64,000 nucleotides of DNA from NCBI GenBank assembly GCA_002698995.1, contig PAAX01000013.1, forward strand, positions 1 to 64,000, given 5' to 3'. This document shows, in pieces, positions 44,071 through 53,603 of this stretch (position 1 is the first letter of the stretch; every line of letters begins with the position of its first letter). This stretch comes from Ignavibacteriota bacterium (GTDB lineage Bacteria; Bacteroidota; Ignavibacteria; Ignavibacteriales; Melioribacteraceae). Below the pieces are notes generated by a model. It was not told the DNA's origin, ran no database searches, and worked only from the letters and a program-made list of their open reading frames with translations. Made by a program: the position numbers and the translations under genes.

Positions 44071-44689
44071 TATAGTTTTTTTCCAGAATTTGTTTAAGGT
44101 CTTTCAAAACTTTAGAATGAATTTGTGATACTCTGGAAACAGTAATTTTTAGAATATCGGCAATTTCTCTGTAGTTTAAATTTTCGTAATAATAAAGACT
44201 AATAATTAGTCTGTCTCTTTCATTTAATTGTTTAATGGCATCAACTAATAATTCTTTTTCTTCAGATTTATCAGCAATTTCAACTGGAGTTTCTGCATCG
44301 GATGGAATAACTTCATAAAGTAAATATCCGTCTTCCTTATCAATTGAATTATTTAATGAAACATTAGAAAAAGGAACTGCGTTTTCTGAAGATTGTGTGC
44401 GGGGTTTTATTTGAAGCTTTCTTAATTCATCAATTATTTTTCCTCTTATTCTTTGGATTGCATAAGTTTCAAACTTAGTTCCAAAGTCGGGATCAAATCT
44501 ATCTATTGCTTCACTTAATCCTTCGATTCCAAACTGAAAAAAATCTTTTTCATCAACTACATTAAGATTAATAAATTTAGAATGATGAATAACATAATGA
44601 ACTAAATTAGAGTAGTTTATAATGATTTTCTTCTTTAGCGAAGGATTCTGTTCTTTCTTATATTCAGCCCACAGCGTTGAATTATTCAT
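44063..44689 (-). CDS. fliA: flagellar sigma factor FliA (sigma-28), lacking region 3
   Basis: A 208-residue sigma-28 family factor. Region 2 (about 22-95) has FFQFGIEGLSEAIDRFDPDF, then YAIQRIRGKIIDELRK, the FliA/WhiG-type 2.4 segment. Region 4 (about 145-205) has LNERDRLIISLYYYENLNYR and the recognition helix VSRVSQIHSKVL. Between them only about 50 residues of Ser/Asn/Asp-rich linker are present; the sigma-3 helices found after ..RKLDWVPRSVR.. in enteric FliA (239 residues) are missing. It would direct late flagellar and chemotaxis genes. No obvious FlgM anti-sigma gene is in the window. Confidence 0.92.
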   Translation of the reverse strand: MNNSTLWAEYKKEQNPSLKKKIIINYSNLVHYVIHHSKFINLNVVDEKDFFQFGIEGLSEAIDRFDPDFGTKFETYAIQRIRGKIIDELRKLQIKPRTQSSENAVPFSNVSLNNSIDKEDGYLLYEVIPSDAETPVEIADKSEEKELLVDAIKQLNERDRLIISLYYYENLNYREIADILKITVSRVSQIHSKVLKDLKQILEKNYNE

Positions 44690-44918
44690 CTCTGTTGCTT
44701 CCCATTAAATTTTGGTTTGAATTCTTTGATTTCTCAAATGTTGTTTTGTTGATTGCCTTTACGAATACGATTGCTAAAATGCTGAACATTACGGTTATTA
44801 CAACAAAAACAATAAATGATTTAAGTAGAACTTGTTCTATCATCCAGCCTTTTTGACTGAAGATTATCATCGATATGAAAAAGACGAGCAATCCAAAATT
44901 AAGTATTATCTTATTCAT
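44682..44918 (-). CDS. small two-helix membrane protein
   Basis: A 78-residue protein with two hydrophobic segments (about 4-19 and 28-52) and a polar tail rich in Asn and Ser. AAAAGGAG lies six bases before the ATG, which fixes this start; an in-frame TTG six codons upstream would include the ribosome site. It overlaps fliA by 8 bases. Function not recognised. The gap of about 117 bases before it, up to flhG, is one of only two such gaps in the cluster, so a promoter for the fliA block may lie there. Confidence 0.65.
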   Translation of the reverse strand: MNKIILNFGLLVFFISMIIFSQKGWMIEQVLLKSFIVFVVITVMFSILAIVFVKAINKTTFEKSKNSNQNLMGSNRDE

Positions 44919-45035
44919 TAGTTCTCCTTTTAGCAAGGATTAATTCAAAGAATATACCAATAGGATTTTCTGGTTTGATTTGTTTTCAGCTCAAATTCGA
45001 ACTTTTTTAAGGGTTATTTTATCTGTAGGAAATTG

Positions 45036-45866
45036 TTACTGGTTACTATTAGCCACTTGCTTGATTTTGCTTATTTTCCTCGCTAATGAATAAATCCTTT
45101 TTGATAAGTGCGTCTCTGTGTTTTCGGCAATATATAGTTTTTGATCTAAAATAGATTTGGATGCATTTTCGCTATACGGCAGCCAACCGGCACTTTGGAG
45201 GCTCTCTTTAAGAAAATGTAATGATGCTTTATTTAAGTTTTCAAAGGCAAGATTTGCTTCATTTTCATTATTGCATCTGTTAACCACTATAAATTTATTC
45301 TGTTTAATTCCTTCTCTTGAAAGAAGTTTAACTACAACATATGCATCCATAATTGAAGTAGGTTCGGGGGTTGTTACAATCACATTATAATCAGAATAAG
45401 TTAAAAAAGACATCACCTCTTCACCAACTCCGGAACCGGTATCAAGAAGAATAAAATCATAATTGCTTGAAATTTCTCTCAATCCATTAAAAATCTTTTG
45501 GCTGTTCGCTTCATTCATCTCGGGATGATCCGATTTACCGGAATCACCAAAGAGAAAATGAAGATTTGGAAGATATTTACTAATCAATTCCGGCAGAGCA
45601 GCTTTATCTTTTAAGAAATGATATAAAGTCTGATCAACTTTAACATCAAGCATAATATTTATGTTGGAAAGATTAAGATCAACATCAAGAAGAAGAATCT
45701 TTTTTCCTAATCTTGCCAAAGCATAGGCAGTATTTAAGATTACAAAAGATTTTCCCGTTCCCCCTTTACCGGAACTAAATGCAATAATTGGGCAATCAAA
45801 ATTTTGTTTTAATGATTGTCTTCTAAGATGATTTAATTCATATAATCTTTCAGTCTGACCAATCAT
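45036..45866 (-). CDS. flhG: FlhG (FleN/YlxH) MinD-like ATPase
   Basis: A 276-residue ParA/MinD-family ATPase that controls the number and place of flagella with FlhF. The deviant Walker A is in AFSSGKGGTGKSFVILNTA, the switch region in KILLLDVDLNLSNINIML and Walker B in YDFILLDTGSGVGEEVM. The N-terminal QTERLYELNHLRRQ is the activation helix that in FlhG stimulates FlhF GTPase. ATGA overlap with flhF. A gap of about 117 bases follows before the next gene. Confidence 0.95.
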   Translation of the reverse strand: MIGQTERLYELNHLRRQSLKQNFDCPIIAFSSGKGGTGKSFVILNTAYALARLGKKILLLDVDLNLSNINIMLDVKVDQTLYHFLKDKAALPELISKYLPNLHFLFGDSGKSDHPEMNEANSQKIFNGLREISSNYDFILLDTGSGVGEEVMSFLTYSDYNVIVTTPEPTSIMDAYVVVKLLSREGIKQNKFIVVNRCNNENEANLAFENLNKASLHFLKESLQSAGWLPYSENASKSILDQKLYIAENTETHLSKRIYSLARKISKIKQVANSNQ

Positions 45867-46996
45867 GACGAAGTAGAACCTGTATAAATTAAGTTAGCAA
45901 TAAAATCCGGATCAGCTGCAATTATATCATCCGGAATAACTTGACCGTTAGTTAAATATTTTATTGGTGTATTAAACTTATTCACCACATTAAGAATATT
46001 TCCATAAGTAACAGCTTCATCAATTTTTGTAAAAACAAATCCGTCATATTTTATTGATTTGAATTTGTCTGCTACATCAATCATATTTTTTGTTGTTGAT
46101 GTGGTACTCATAACCAAATATTTTTCGTCAATATTAACTTCATTTAAATAATCATTGATGCCTTTTAATAAAGAAGTATTTTTCTGACTTCTTCCAACCG
46201 TATCAATAAATACAATATCTTTTTTCTTTAATTTCTGCATTAAACTTTTCATTTCGGAAGGTTCGTATGCAACTAAAAAATCTATGTTTGAAACTTCAGC
46301 AAATATTTTAAGCTGATCTAATGCACCAAGTCTGTATGTATCAATTGAAATCAATCCGATATCTAGATTATGAAGAATTTTTGAAATTACTGCAAGTTTT
46401 GCGATGCACGTTGTTTTTCCAACTCCGGTTGGACCAATAAGCGCAATAGTTTTAGGAGTTTTTCCTTTTGTAATTTTAAATTCGGATGTTGGAATCATTG
46501 AACTGATAGTTGACAAAACGTAATTATCAATATTTTCTTTATTAAGAAACATCGAATATTTCTTCAACTGATTTACAATTGTATTGATGAGTAAATCATC
46601 AACTTCTTTATATTTTAGAATATCAATTACTTCTTGAAAATCACTAAAAGCTTTTTTGTTTTTCAGCTTTTCAGCAGAAATTATTTCCTTTTCAGGCTTC
46701 TTATCTTTCGTTTGATTTGCTGCACCGTAAATTTTATTTGTAAGTTTTTTTAATTCGGTTTCAAAATTTTTTGAAGAATTAGGGAATGATATCGGCTCAT
46801 TATCATCAATTAAAAAATCTTTGGTTTTCGGTTCATCATCAAACCCGGCAGTAATTTCAAATTCTTTTTTCTTACCAAGTTTTAAATCACCTTCATAAAC
46901 TTTAGTACTTAAAACAACAGCTTCTTCACCAAGCTGTTCTTTCATCATATTAATAGCATCCTTTAATGATGCTGCTCTAAACTTTTTTATCTGCAT
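45863..46996 (-). CDS. flhF: FlhF, SRP-type GTPase for flagellar placement
   Basis: A 377-residue SRP-family GTPase. The N-terminal basic domain opens MQIKKFRAASLKDAINMMKE, the variable middle is charged, and the NG domain has the P-loop TIALIGPTGVGKTTCIAKLA, DTYRLGALDQLK, DTVGRSQKN and TKIDEAVTYG. FlhF recruits the first flagellar components to the site of assembly, often the pole. GAGGTG precedes the ATG. It lies between flhA and flhG, the usual order. Confidence 0.95.
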   Translation of the reverse strand: MQIKKFRAASLKDAINMMKEQLGEEAVVLSTKVYEGDLKLGKKKEFEITAGFDDEPKTKDFLIDDNEPISFPNSSKNFETELKKLTNKIYGAANQTKDKKPEKEIISAEKLKNKKAFSDFQEVIDILKYKEVDDLLINTIVNQLKKYSMFLNKENIDNYVLSTISSMIPTSEFKITKGKTPKTIALIGPTGVGKTTCIAKLAVISKILHNLDIGLISIDTYRLGALDQLKIFAEVSNIDFLVAYEPSEMKSLMQKLKKKDIVFIDTVGRSQKNTSLLKGINDYLNEVNIDEKYLVMSTTSTTKNMIDVADKFKSIKYDGFVFTKIDEAVTYGNILNVVNKFNTPIKYLTNGQVIPDDIIAADPDFIANLIYTGSTSS

Positions 46997-46999
46997 TTT

Positions 47000-49039
47000 T
47001 TACACCTCAACCTTACCAATAAATTCAATATCAACATTTGCCGGAAGTTCGGTATAACTTAAAAGTATAACATCAGGAAAAGTTGAATTAATTAATTTAA
47101 AGAAATAAGGTCTAATTGTTGCCGAAGTTATAAAAACCGGAATGTAACCATATTCTCTAAACTGCATAACTAAATTATGTATTGATTGATTTAATTTCTG
47201 CAGCATTTCGGGAGTTAAGCCTAATGATTGAACCGAATCTTTATTGTTAGCTAAAGCGCTTGTGATATGATCTTCCAAATTATCTCCAATTGCTGCGGCA
47301 TGAATAATTCCATTATGATCTTTATATAGATTTGCAATCGTATCACCAAGTGAATGACGTACATACTCTGAAAGCACATCAATATTCTTAGTAACTTTAG
47401 CATAATCAATTAATGATTCCAAAATCTGAACCAAATCTTTAATTGGTATTAATTCTCTTAATAAATTCTGCAATACTTTTTGTATTGTTCCAAGCGGAAG
47501 TGCATCCGGATTTATATCTTCAATTACAGCCGGATATTCCTTTTTCAGATTTTCAAGAAGCTGTTTTACAGATTGACGAGTTAATATTTTATCAAAATTC
47601 TTTTTAATTGTTTCCTGTAAATGAGTTGATAAAACTGAGATACTGTCAACAACTGTATATCCTAAAAGTTCTGCTTTGTCTTTTTCTTGCTCGGTAATCC
47701 AAATTGCAGCTAGATTAAAAGCCGGATCAGTTGTTGGAATTCCAGCAAGTTCTTCATCTATTCCGCCCGGATTCATAGCTAAATATCTATCGCTGTAAAT
47801 ATCAAAATGTGCAACAACATTTCCTTTAATCTTTATAATATATTCATTTGGATTTAGTTGTAAATTATCCCTAACTCTAACCGGAGGAACCAAAACTCCA
47901 TATTCTAATGCAATAAATTTTCTTGTAGAAGCAATTTTTTGAAAAAGATTTCCGCCTTGATTCTCATCAACTAGAGAAATTAATCCATATCCAATTTCTA
48001 CTTCAATCGGATCAACTTGGAGATATTCTTCTACTTTTTCTTCTTTATTTTCTGGAGCTACAACTTCTTCAGGTTCATCATTTATTTTTTCAACTTTTTT
48101 CTGTTTGTTTATAATAAATGTTGCTGCCCCTAAACTGATGCTTAAAATCATAAAAGGAATTGTTGGCATACCGGGAACAAGAGCAAATAAAAATACCGCA
48201 CCGGAAACAGTTCCTAAAACTCTTGGATTAGAAAACAATTGCGTTTTCATTTGCGAGTCAAGAGTTTCACCGGCAGCACTTTTTGTAACAACCATACCGG
48301 CAGCGGTTGCAATTAAAAGAGCAGGAACTTGAGAAACAAGACCATCACCAATTGTTAAAATTGTATAAGTCTGCAATGAATCGGTGATTGAAAGTCCGCG
48401 CTGAGCAACACCAATAATAATTCCGCCTATAATATTTATCGCATTAATTAAAAGTCCGGCAATTGCATCTCCTTTTACAAACTTACTTGCACCATCCATG
48501 GCACCATAAAACTCAGCTTCCTTTGAAATATTATCTCTTCTTTTTCTTGCATCTGATTCGTTTATCAAACCGCTGTTTAAATCGGCATCAATTGCCATTT
48601 GTTTACCGGGCATGGCATCTAAAGTAAATCTTGCAGCTACTTCCGAAATTCTACCTGAACCTTTTACGATTACTATGAATTGAATAATCAAAAGAATTAA
48701 GAAGATTATGAAACCAACGACATAACTTCCGCCAACAACAAAATTTCCAAAAGTTTCGATTACCTTTCCGGCATAACCATCAAGAAGTATTAATCTTGTT
48801 GAACTTATGTTTAGGGATAATCTAAAAATAGTTAAGACAAGCAGTAAGCCCGGGAATACTGAAATATCAAGAGGTGAATTAATATATAAAGCCACAATAA
48901 GAATTAAAACAGCTAAAGAAATATTTATTGCTAATAGGAAATCCAAAAAGAAAGGAGGAAGAGGAATAATCATTAATCCTAGAATGAATATTATTCCAAA
49001 GGCAAAAATTATATCGCTATTTTTTAAGAATTTACTCAT
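47000..49039 (-). CDS. flhA: flagellar export gate protein FlhA
   Basis: A 679-residue component of the type III export gate. About eight membrane helices fill the first 310 residues, with the family motif RFTLDAMPGKQMAIDADLNS and the FHIPEP-like segment. The C-terminal cytosolic domain (about 350-679) forms the nonamer that receives chaperone-substrate complexes, with EVEIGYGLISLVDENQGGNL at its start. An ATGA junction joins it to flhB. Confidence 0.96.
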   Translation of the reverse strand: MSKFLKNSDIIFAFGIIFILGLMIIPLPPFFLDFLLAINISLAVLILIVALYINSPLDISVFPGLLLVLTIFRLSLNISSTRLILLDGYAGKVIETFGNFVVGGSYVVGFIIFLILLIIQFIVIVKGSGRISEVAARFTLDAMPGKQMAIDADLNSGLINESDARKRRDNISKEAEFYGAMDGASKFVKGDAIAGLLINAINIIGGIIIGVAQRGLSITDSLQTYTILTIGDGLVSQVPALLIATAAGMVVTKSAAGETLDSQMKTQLFSNPRVLGTVSGAVFLFALVPGMPTIPFMILSISLGAATFIINKQKKVEKINDEPEEVVAPENKEEKVEEYLQVDPIEVEIGYGLISLVDENQGGNLFQKIASTRKFIALEYGVLVPPVRVRDNLQLNPNEYIIKIKGNVVAHFDIYSDRYLAMNPGGIDEELAGIPTTDPAFNLAAIWITEQEKDKAELLGYTVVDSISVLSTHLQETIKKNFDKILTRQSVKQLLENLKKEYPAVIEDINPDALPLGTIQKVLQNLLRELIPIKDLVQILESLIDYAKVTKNIDVLSEYVRHSLGDTIANLYKDHNGIIHAAAIGDNLEDHITSALANNKDSVQSLGLTPEMLQKLNQSIHNLVMQFREYGYIPVFITSATIRPYFFKLINSTFPDVILLSYTELPANVDIEFIGKVEV

Positions 49040-50118
49040 ACTATGGATTTCTTTTTGCTGTTTTTCAATTGATAAACATATGCTAAAATTTGTGCAACAG
49101 CTTTAAATAATTTCTCGGGAATTTCATCTCCAACATCACATGCTTTGTAGAGTGATCTTGCTAAGAAAACATCTTCGTGCATTGGAACATTATGTTCTGC
49201 TGCAATTTGTTTTATTCGTTGTGCCAAATGATCCATCCCTTTTGCTACAACTTTTGGAGCTCCGCTTTTACCCAATTCATATTTTAACGCAACAGCAAAG
49301 TGAGTAGGGTTAGTAATAACAACATCAGCAGTAGGAATATCTTTAATCATTCTTCTTCTTGCCATCTCAAACTGTTTAGATTTAATATGAGATTTAACAA
49401 GTGGATCACCTTCGGACTGTTTATTTTCTTCTTTTACTTCCTGTTTGGTCATCATCAAGTCTTTATTGAATTTCCATCTTTGAAAGAAGAAATCTGCAAT
49501 AGCTATAACTGCAAAAATTATTGCAATTTTATAAAGAAGTGTAAAAGAACTGTCAATCATATTATCAACTATTTCTGCTACAGTTAATTCAACTAATCCA
49601 ACCGAGTTGAAAATCATAGATTCCAAAATAAAATAGGTGAATAAAGAAATTACACTTAGCTTAACAATTGATTTAATCGTTTCAACAAAAGTACTTGAAG
49701 AGAAAAATTTGTTCTTAATTCCTTTAATAGGATCTAACTTTGAAAATTTTGGTTCTAATGCTTTGGGAGTAATTTTAAATCCGACTTGACCATAACCAGC
49801 GGCAATTGCTACAATAACTAATCCAATAAAAAATGGAGAGAGTGCAATTATAAAATAAAAATATCCTTGCTGCGAATAGTAAACAACAAGATCTCTGCTT
49901 AATGTAAGTTTGTCTAACGAATCAAAAATAAAAATTGTAAGTGATGAGAGTTTTCCACCTAAAAATTCTTTGGCAACTATGAGAAGAATAATTCCTGATG
50001 TAAAAATTGCAAGGGAATTAATTTCCATACTTTTGGCGGCCTGCCCTTTTTCACGGGAATCTTCAAGCTTTTTCCCCGTCGCTTGTTCGGTTTTTTCTTG
50101 TCCGTTCGATTCCGCCAT
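49036..50118 (-). CDS. flhB: flagellar export switch protein FlhB
   Basis: A 360-residue export-gate protein with four membrane helices and a cytosolic domain that cleaves itself. The cleavage motif NPTH is in VVITNPTHFAVALKYE, and the opening GQEKTEQATGKKLEDSREKG is conserved. FliK acts on FlhB to switch export from hook to filament proteins, and that FliK is encoded upstream. TAATG overlap with fliR. Confidence 0.96.
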   Translation of the reverse strand: MAESNGQEKTEQATGKKLEDSREKGQAAKSMEINSLAIFTSGIILLIVAKEFLGGKLSSLTIFIFDSLDKLTLSRDLVVYYSQQGYFYFIIALSPFFIGLVIVAIAAGYGQVGFKITPKALEPKFSKLDPIKGIKNKFFSSSTFVETIKSIVKLSVISLFTYFILESMIFNSVGLVELTVAEIVDNMIDSSFTLLYKIAIIFAVIAIADFFFQRWKFNKDLMMTKQEVKEENKQSEGDPLVKSHIKSKQFEMARRRMIKDIPTADVVITNPTHFAVALKYELGKSGAPKVVAKGMDHLAQRIKQIAAEHNVPMHEDVFLARSLYKACDVGDEIPEKLFKAVAQILAYVYQLKNSKKKSIV

Positions 50119-50897
50119 TAGTAACTCATTACCTTAATTAAATCGTATAATTTATTTTCGTATGAATACATAATTGATTTCAGCAAATAAACTATAACCG
50201 GAAGACTTGCAATTATGAGTAAAAATCCCAAACCAAGTTTAAGAGGGAATAAAACAAAAAATACATTCATAGAAGGAATTACTCGTGCAATTATACCAGC
50301 CGATAAATGAACTAGGAAAAAAGAGACCATTAAGGGGGATGCAATTTTTACTGCTACTACAAATATAGAAGCAGAGTATTTTGTCATTAATGTAAAGAGA
50401 CTTTCGTTAATAGTATAAAAACCGAGCGGTATAACCTTAAATGAAGCAGTAATTCCTCTTACAATGTAATGATGTCCATTTATCAATATGAAAATAACTA
50501 TTGCAAACATTACCAAAATCTGTCCAATTACATTTGATTCAGCTTCGGTGTTGGGATCAAAAGCTTGAGCCATTGAAAGTCCCATATCAAAACCAATCAG
50601 CATACCACCAAAATTAACCGCATGAAAAATAAATGTTAGAACAAAACCCATAATCAAACCGGTTAATACTTCCTTAAATCCCATAAAAGCCAACAGAACA
50701 ATTCCATCTTGAGGGTTATAATTTACATCTCCGGGAATAGTAAAATAAATGATATACGTTAATGCTAAAGCCAACAGCATCTTTGCAAAATTAGGAACGG
50801 CATTATGACTGAAAACCGGCGCCATAAACATCACTGCGATGATTCTTAAAAAAATCAATAATCCTTTAACAAAATCTGTTACAAGAATTTCAGTCAT
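50118..50897 (-). CDS. fliR: flagellar export protein FliR
   Basis: A 259-residue export-gate subunit with about six hydrophobic helices. Family motifs include RIIAVMFMAPVFSHNAVPN, the GFKEVLTGLIMGFVLTF segment and FDMGLSMAQAFDPNTEAESN. FliR assembles with FliP and FliQ into the pore of the export gate. It is joined to fliQ upstream by an ATGA overlap and to flhB downstream. Confidence 0.95.
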   Translation of the reverse strand: MTEILVTDFVKGLLIFLRIIAVMFMAPVFSHNAVPNFAKMLLALALTYIIYFTIPGDVNYNPQDGIVLLAFMGFKEVLTGLIMGFVLTFIFHAVNFGGMLIGFDMGLSMAQAFDPNTEAESNVIGQILVMFAIVIFILINGHHYIVRGITASFKVIPLGFYTINESLFTLMTKYSASIFVVAVKIASPLMVSFFLVHLSAGIIARVIPSMNVFFVLFPLKLGLGFLLIIASLPVIVYLLKSIMYSYENKLYDLIKVMSY

Positions 50898-51163
50898 TTT
50901 GCAACTTGTTCAATTAGGTTAAAAATTTTATGTGTAATACCAATAATTTTTTCAATCATAAACGGAAGCATTAAAATTATTGCAATACCGGTAATTATTA
51001 TTTTGGGAACAAAGGTTAAAGTCATTTCCTGGATTGATGTTGCAGCCTGGAAAATAGAAAGTATAATTCCAACTATTAATGAAACTCCTAAAATGGGTAA
51101 TAGTATTATCAATACTGTATAGAAAGCATCAGTTAAAATTTCGGTTACAAGTTCAACGGTCAT
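50894..51163 (-). CDS. fliQ: flagellar export protein FliQ
   Basis: An 89-residue export-gate subunit, the normal length of FliQ. Two hydrophobic helices are seen, with MTVELVTEILTDAFYTVLII at the start and the family motif IFQAATSIQEMTLTFVPKI. I start at the ATG in the TAATG overlap with fliP. An in-frame ATG 14 codons earlier lies inside fliP and would add residues not present in the family. Confidence 0.95.
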   Translation of the reverse strand: MTVELVTEILTDAFYTVLIILLPILGVSLIVGIILSIFQAATSIQEMTLTFVPKIIITGIAIILMLPFMIEKIIGITHKIFNLIEQVAK

Positions 51164-51915
51164 TATGCAAAACTCCTTACAATTGATCCGACTATTAAAT
51201 TCCATCCGTCAACTAAAACAAATAGTAATATTTTAAATGGGAGAGAAACCATCATTGGAGGAAGCATCATCATACCCATAGACATCAATATGCTGGATAC
51301 AATCATATCAATCATTAAAAAGGGAATGAATAAGAAAAATCCGATTATAAATCCGGCTCTTAATTCGCTTAAAACAAATGCCGGAATTAAAACATAAGTT
51401 GGAAGATCTTCTCTTGTCTGTGGTTTATCAACTTCCATAAAACTCATAAACAATTCCATGTCTTCGGTTCTTGTATGCTTAAACATAAATTCTCTTAAGG
51501 GAGTAATTCCTTTATCATACGCCTCTTCCATTGATATTTGTCCTTCTAAATAAGGCTGCAGTGCATCCGTATTTACCTTATTCCAAGTTGGACCCATAAC
51601 AAAAAATGTTAAGAATAATGCAATACCGGCTAATAGTTGATTGGGCGGCATCTGCATTGTTCCCATTGCATTCTTCAAAAATTGAAATACAATTATTATT
51701 CTAAGATATGATGTAGTCATTATCAAAATTGAAGGGGCAAGTGATAGTACTGTAAGAAGCAGTAATAATTGGAGTGTTACCGAAACATCTTCGGGACTAT
51801 CGGCAGTTCCTATATCAATTCCGATTTTGGGTAATGGAACAGTATTTTGCTGAGCACTGACTTCAAATGCAAAAAATAAAAATGATATTATAAAAATTAA
51901 TTTCCATCGTTTCAT
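51163..51915 (-). CDS. fliP: flagellar export protein FliP
   Basis: A 250-residue core subunit of the export pore with a cleavable signal peptide (about residues 1-21, FLFFAFEVSAQQ). The family signatures are seen: VLSLAPSILIMTTSYLRIII, GTMQMPPNQLLAGIALFLTF, and LIPAFVLSELRAGFIIGF. ATGA junction with fliO upstream; fliQ starts within its stop. Confidence 0.96.
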   Translation of the reverse strand: MKRWKLIFIISFLFFAFEVSAQQNTVPLPKIGIDIGTADSPEDVSVTLQLLLLLTVLSLAPSILIMTTSYLRIIIVFQFLKNAMGTMQMPPNQLLAGIALFLTFFVMGPTWNKVNTDALQPYLEGQISMEEAYDKGITPLREFMFKHTRTEDMELFMSFMEVDKPQTREDLPTYVLIPAFVLSELRAGFIIGFFLFIPFLMIDMIVSSILMSMGMMMLPPMMVSLPFKILLFVLVDGWNLIVGSIVRSFA

Positions 51916-52250
51916 TTTATATTCATGCTCTTTTTAAGAATTTCCATAAAGTTGGAATTTCCAACTGTTTGCATTTCATCAAGTCCTAATTCATCTGCAT
52001 CAACTTTATCAATAAGATTTATTGCATTGTCACTAATTCCAAGTAAAAATACTTTGTCTTTAAATTTTACTAAGGAGATATATTTTTTAGGAAGAATTGC
52101 TTGAGTTGTCAATACTCTAATTCCCAGACTGTTATTTGCTTTAGTATCAAACTTGTATATAAATCTTTTCATCAACCAAAGAATGGCAAACATTGCACCA
52201 AGCAAAAGTAAAAGAATGGATATGATTTTTAAGATATCAACAAAACTCAT
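51912..52250 (-). CDS. fliO: flagellar export assembly protein FliO
   Basis: A 112-residue protein with one N-terminal membrane helix (about 8-27) followed by the small cytosolic FliO domain, visible as RVLTTQAILPKKYISLVKFK and KVFLLGISDNAINLIDKV. FliO helps FliP assemble. The sequence is poorly conserved in general, but place between fliN and fliP and the L-G-I-x-x-x-x-I-x-L pattern support the call. Confidence 0.88.
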   Translation of the reverse strand: MSFVDILKIISILLLLLGAMFAILWLMKRFIYKFDTKANNSLGIRVLTTQAILPKKYISLVKFKDKVFLLGISDNAINLIDKVDADELGLDEMQTVGNSNFMEILKKSMNIK

Positions 52251-52621
52251 TGTTGAATTCCTTTTAATCTATCCGAAGCATCAATTAAACTTGTGATTCT
52301 AATGCCAAAGTGTTTATCGATTACAACAACTTCACCTTCGGCAATTTTTTTGTTATTCACATAAACATCAACCGGTTCACTTGCTAGCTTTTCAAGTTCA
52401 ATAACATAACCTCTTTCAAGATCAAGAATATCACTTATTCTCATTTTAGTTCTGCCTAATTCTATATAAATATTAAGCTGCAGATCTTTTAAGAAGTCAA
52501 GTTTATTATCCCCTAAAAAACCTTTTTTATTTGATTCATCAAATTCCGGGAACTCTGCTAAATTTGCGGTGGTCTCTTCCATATTTTCATTCACATTTTT
52601 TTGTTCTTTATTGTCACTCAT
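52247..52621 (-). CDS. fliN: flagellar motor switch protein FliN
   Basis: A 124-residue C-ring protein. The acidic N-terminal third is variable, and the SpoA domain (about 45-120) carries LNIYIELGRTKMRISDILDL, EPVDVYVNNKKIAEGEVVVI and FGIRITSL. It forms the lower C ring with FliM and docks FliH. ATGA overlap with fliO and one base from fliM. Confidence 0.94.
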   Translation of the reverse strand: MSDNKEQKNVNENMEETTANLAEFPEFDESNKKGFLGDNKLDFLKDLQLNIYIELGRTKMRISDILDLERGYVIELEKLASEPVDVYVNNKKIAEGEVVVIDKHFGIRITSLIDASDRLKGIQQ

Positions 52622-52622
52622 T

Positions 52623-53603
52623 TTAATTCTCCTTTGTATCTGCTCTTCTCATAATTTTGATTGCTTTATGATTATTAACAGTTCCAATCGATCCATAAAA
52701 CATCTCTTTGGAATCAATTTTTACTTTAGCTTCATCACCAATTTTTGTATCGAGCAGAATTATATCCCCTTTGCTTAATTCCATAATTTGTGAAAACTTT
52801 ACAACAGCTTTGCCAAACTCAACCGAAACCGGAAGTTCAGTATCATGTAAATGATGAAGTAAAATTTTGCGTGCTGTTGTTCCGGTATATTTTAAGGGAC
52901 GAATTGTTGAAAAATTTTGAGTCGATAATTTTGATAGAATTGAATCAAATGCATAAGTAGCAAAACATAAATTCATCAAATATGATTGCTCACCTATAAA
53001 AATTTCAAACGTAATTAAAAGCACACTTTCAGATTGAGATGTTATTTGGGCAAAATCTATATCCGGTTCAAATCTATCTATTCCAAATTCATAATCGCCA
53101 ATTATCTGCCAGGCTTTTCTTAAATCTTTCATTATTTTATCAACAACAACAACTAAAACTTTCTGTTCTATAGGTGTAATTAATTTTGATTGTTTAGTAC
53201 CGTTTCCGTATCCGCCAAGAAGTCTGTCAACTAATGTTAAAGCGAGTTCCGGACTAAATTCGAGAATTCCTTTTATGTCGGTATCTCTAATATCCAATGT
53301 AAATAAACAAGCCGGATTTGAAACTGAAAGGACATATTCGGAATAATAAATTTGATCGACAGAAATAACATTAATGTTTATTATAGACTGCAGCTTAGAC
53401 ATTAAAAACGAGCTGAATATTTCGGCAAAGTTTTCATGAATATTGCGGATAGTTCTTAACTGATTTTTAGATATACGGTTGGGTAATCTAAAATCGAATG
53501 GAATTGCTTCTTTATCTTGATGTGAAGGACTCGATTCTTCAGAACCGGTCTTCATATTATTAAGAAGCTGATCAATTTCCTGTTGTGATAGTACTTCTGC
53601 CAT
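52623..53603 (-). CDS. fliM: flagellar motor switch protein FliM
   Basis: A 326-residue switch protein. The N-terminal CheY-binding peptide is LSQQEIDQLL, the middle CheC-like domain holds PNRISKNQLRTIRNIHENFA and GVLEFSPELALTLVDRLLGG in near form, and the C-terminal SpoA domain has LPVSVEFGKAVVKFSQIMEL. It receives phospho-CheY and passes direction change to FliG. TAATG overlap with fliL. Confidence 0.95.
   Translation of the reverse strand: MAEVLSQQEIDQLLNNMKTGSEESSPSHQDKEAIPFDFRLPNRISKNQLRTIRNIHENFAEIFSSFLMSKLQSIININVISVDQIYYSEYVLSVSNPACLFTLDIRDTDIKGILEFSPELALTLVDRLLGGYGNGTKQSKLITPIEQKVLVVVVDKIMKDLRKAWQIIGDYEFGIDRFEPDIDFAQITSQSESVLLITFEIFIGEQSYLMNLCFATYAFDSILSKLSTQNFSTIRPLKYTGTTARKILLHHLHDTELPVSVEFGKAVVKFSQIMELSKGDIILLDTKIGDEAKVKIDSKEMFYGSIGTVNNHKAIKIMRRADTKEN

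Noticed and set aside
44919-45035. Sigma-70 or Bacteroidota-type promoter before the fliA block
   Set aside because: A TATATT and nearby TTTG can be found, but spacing and partner elements do not fit a consensus; not better than chance in AT-rich DNA.
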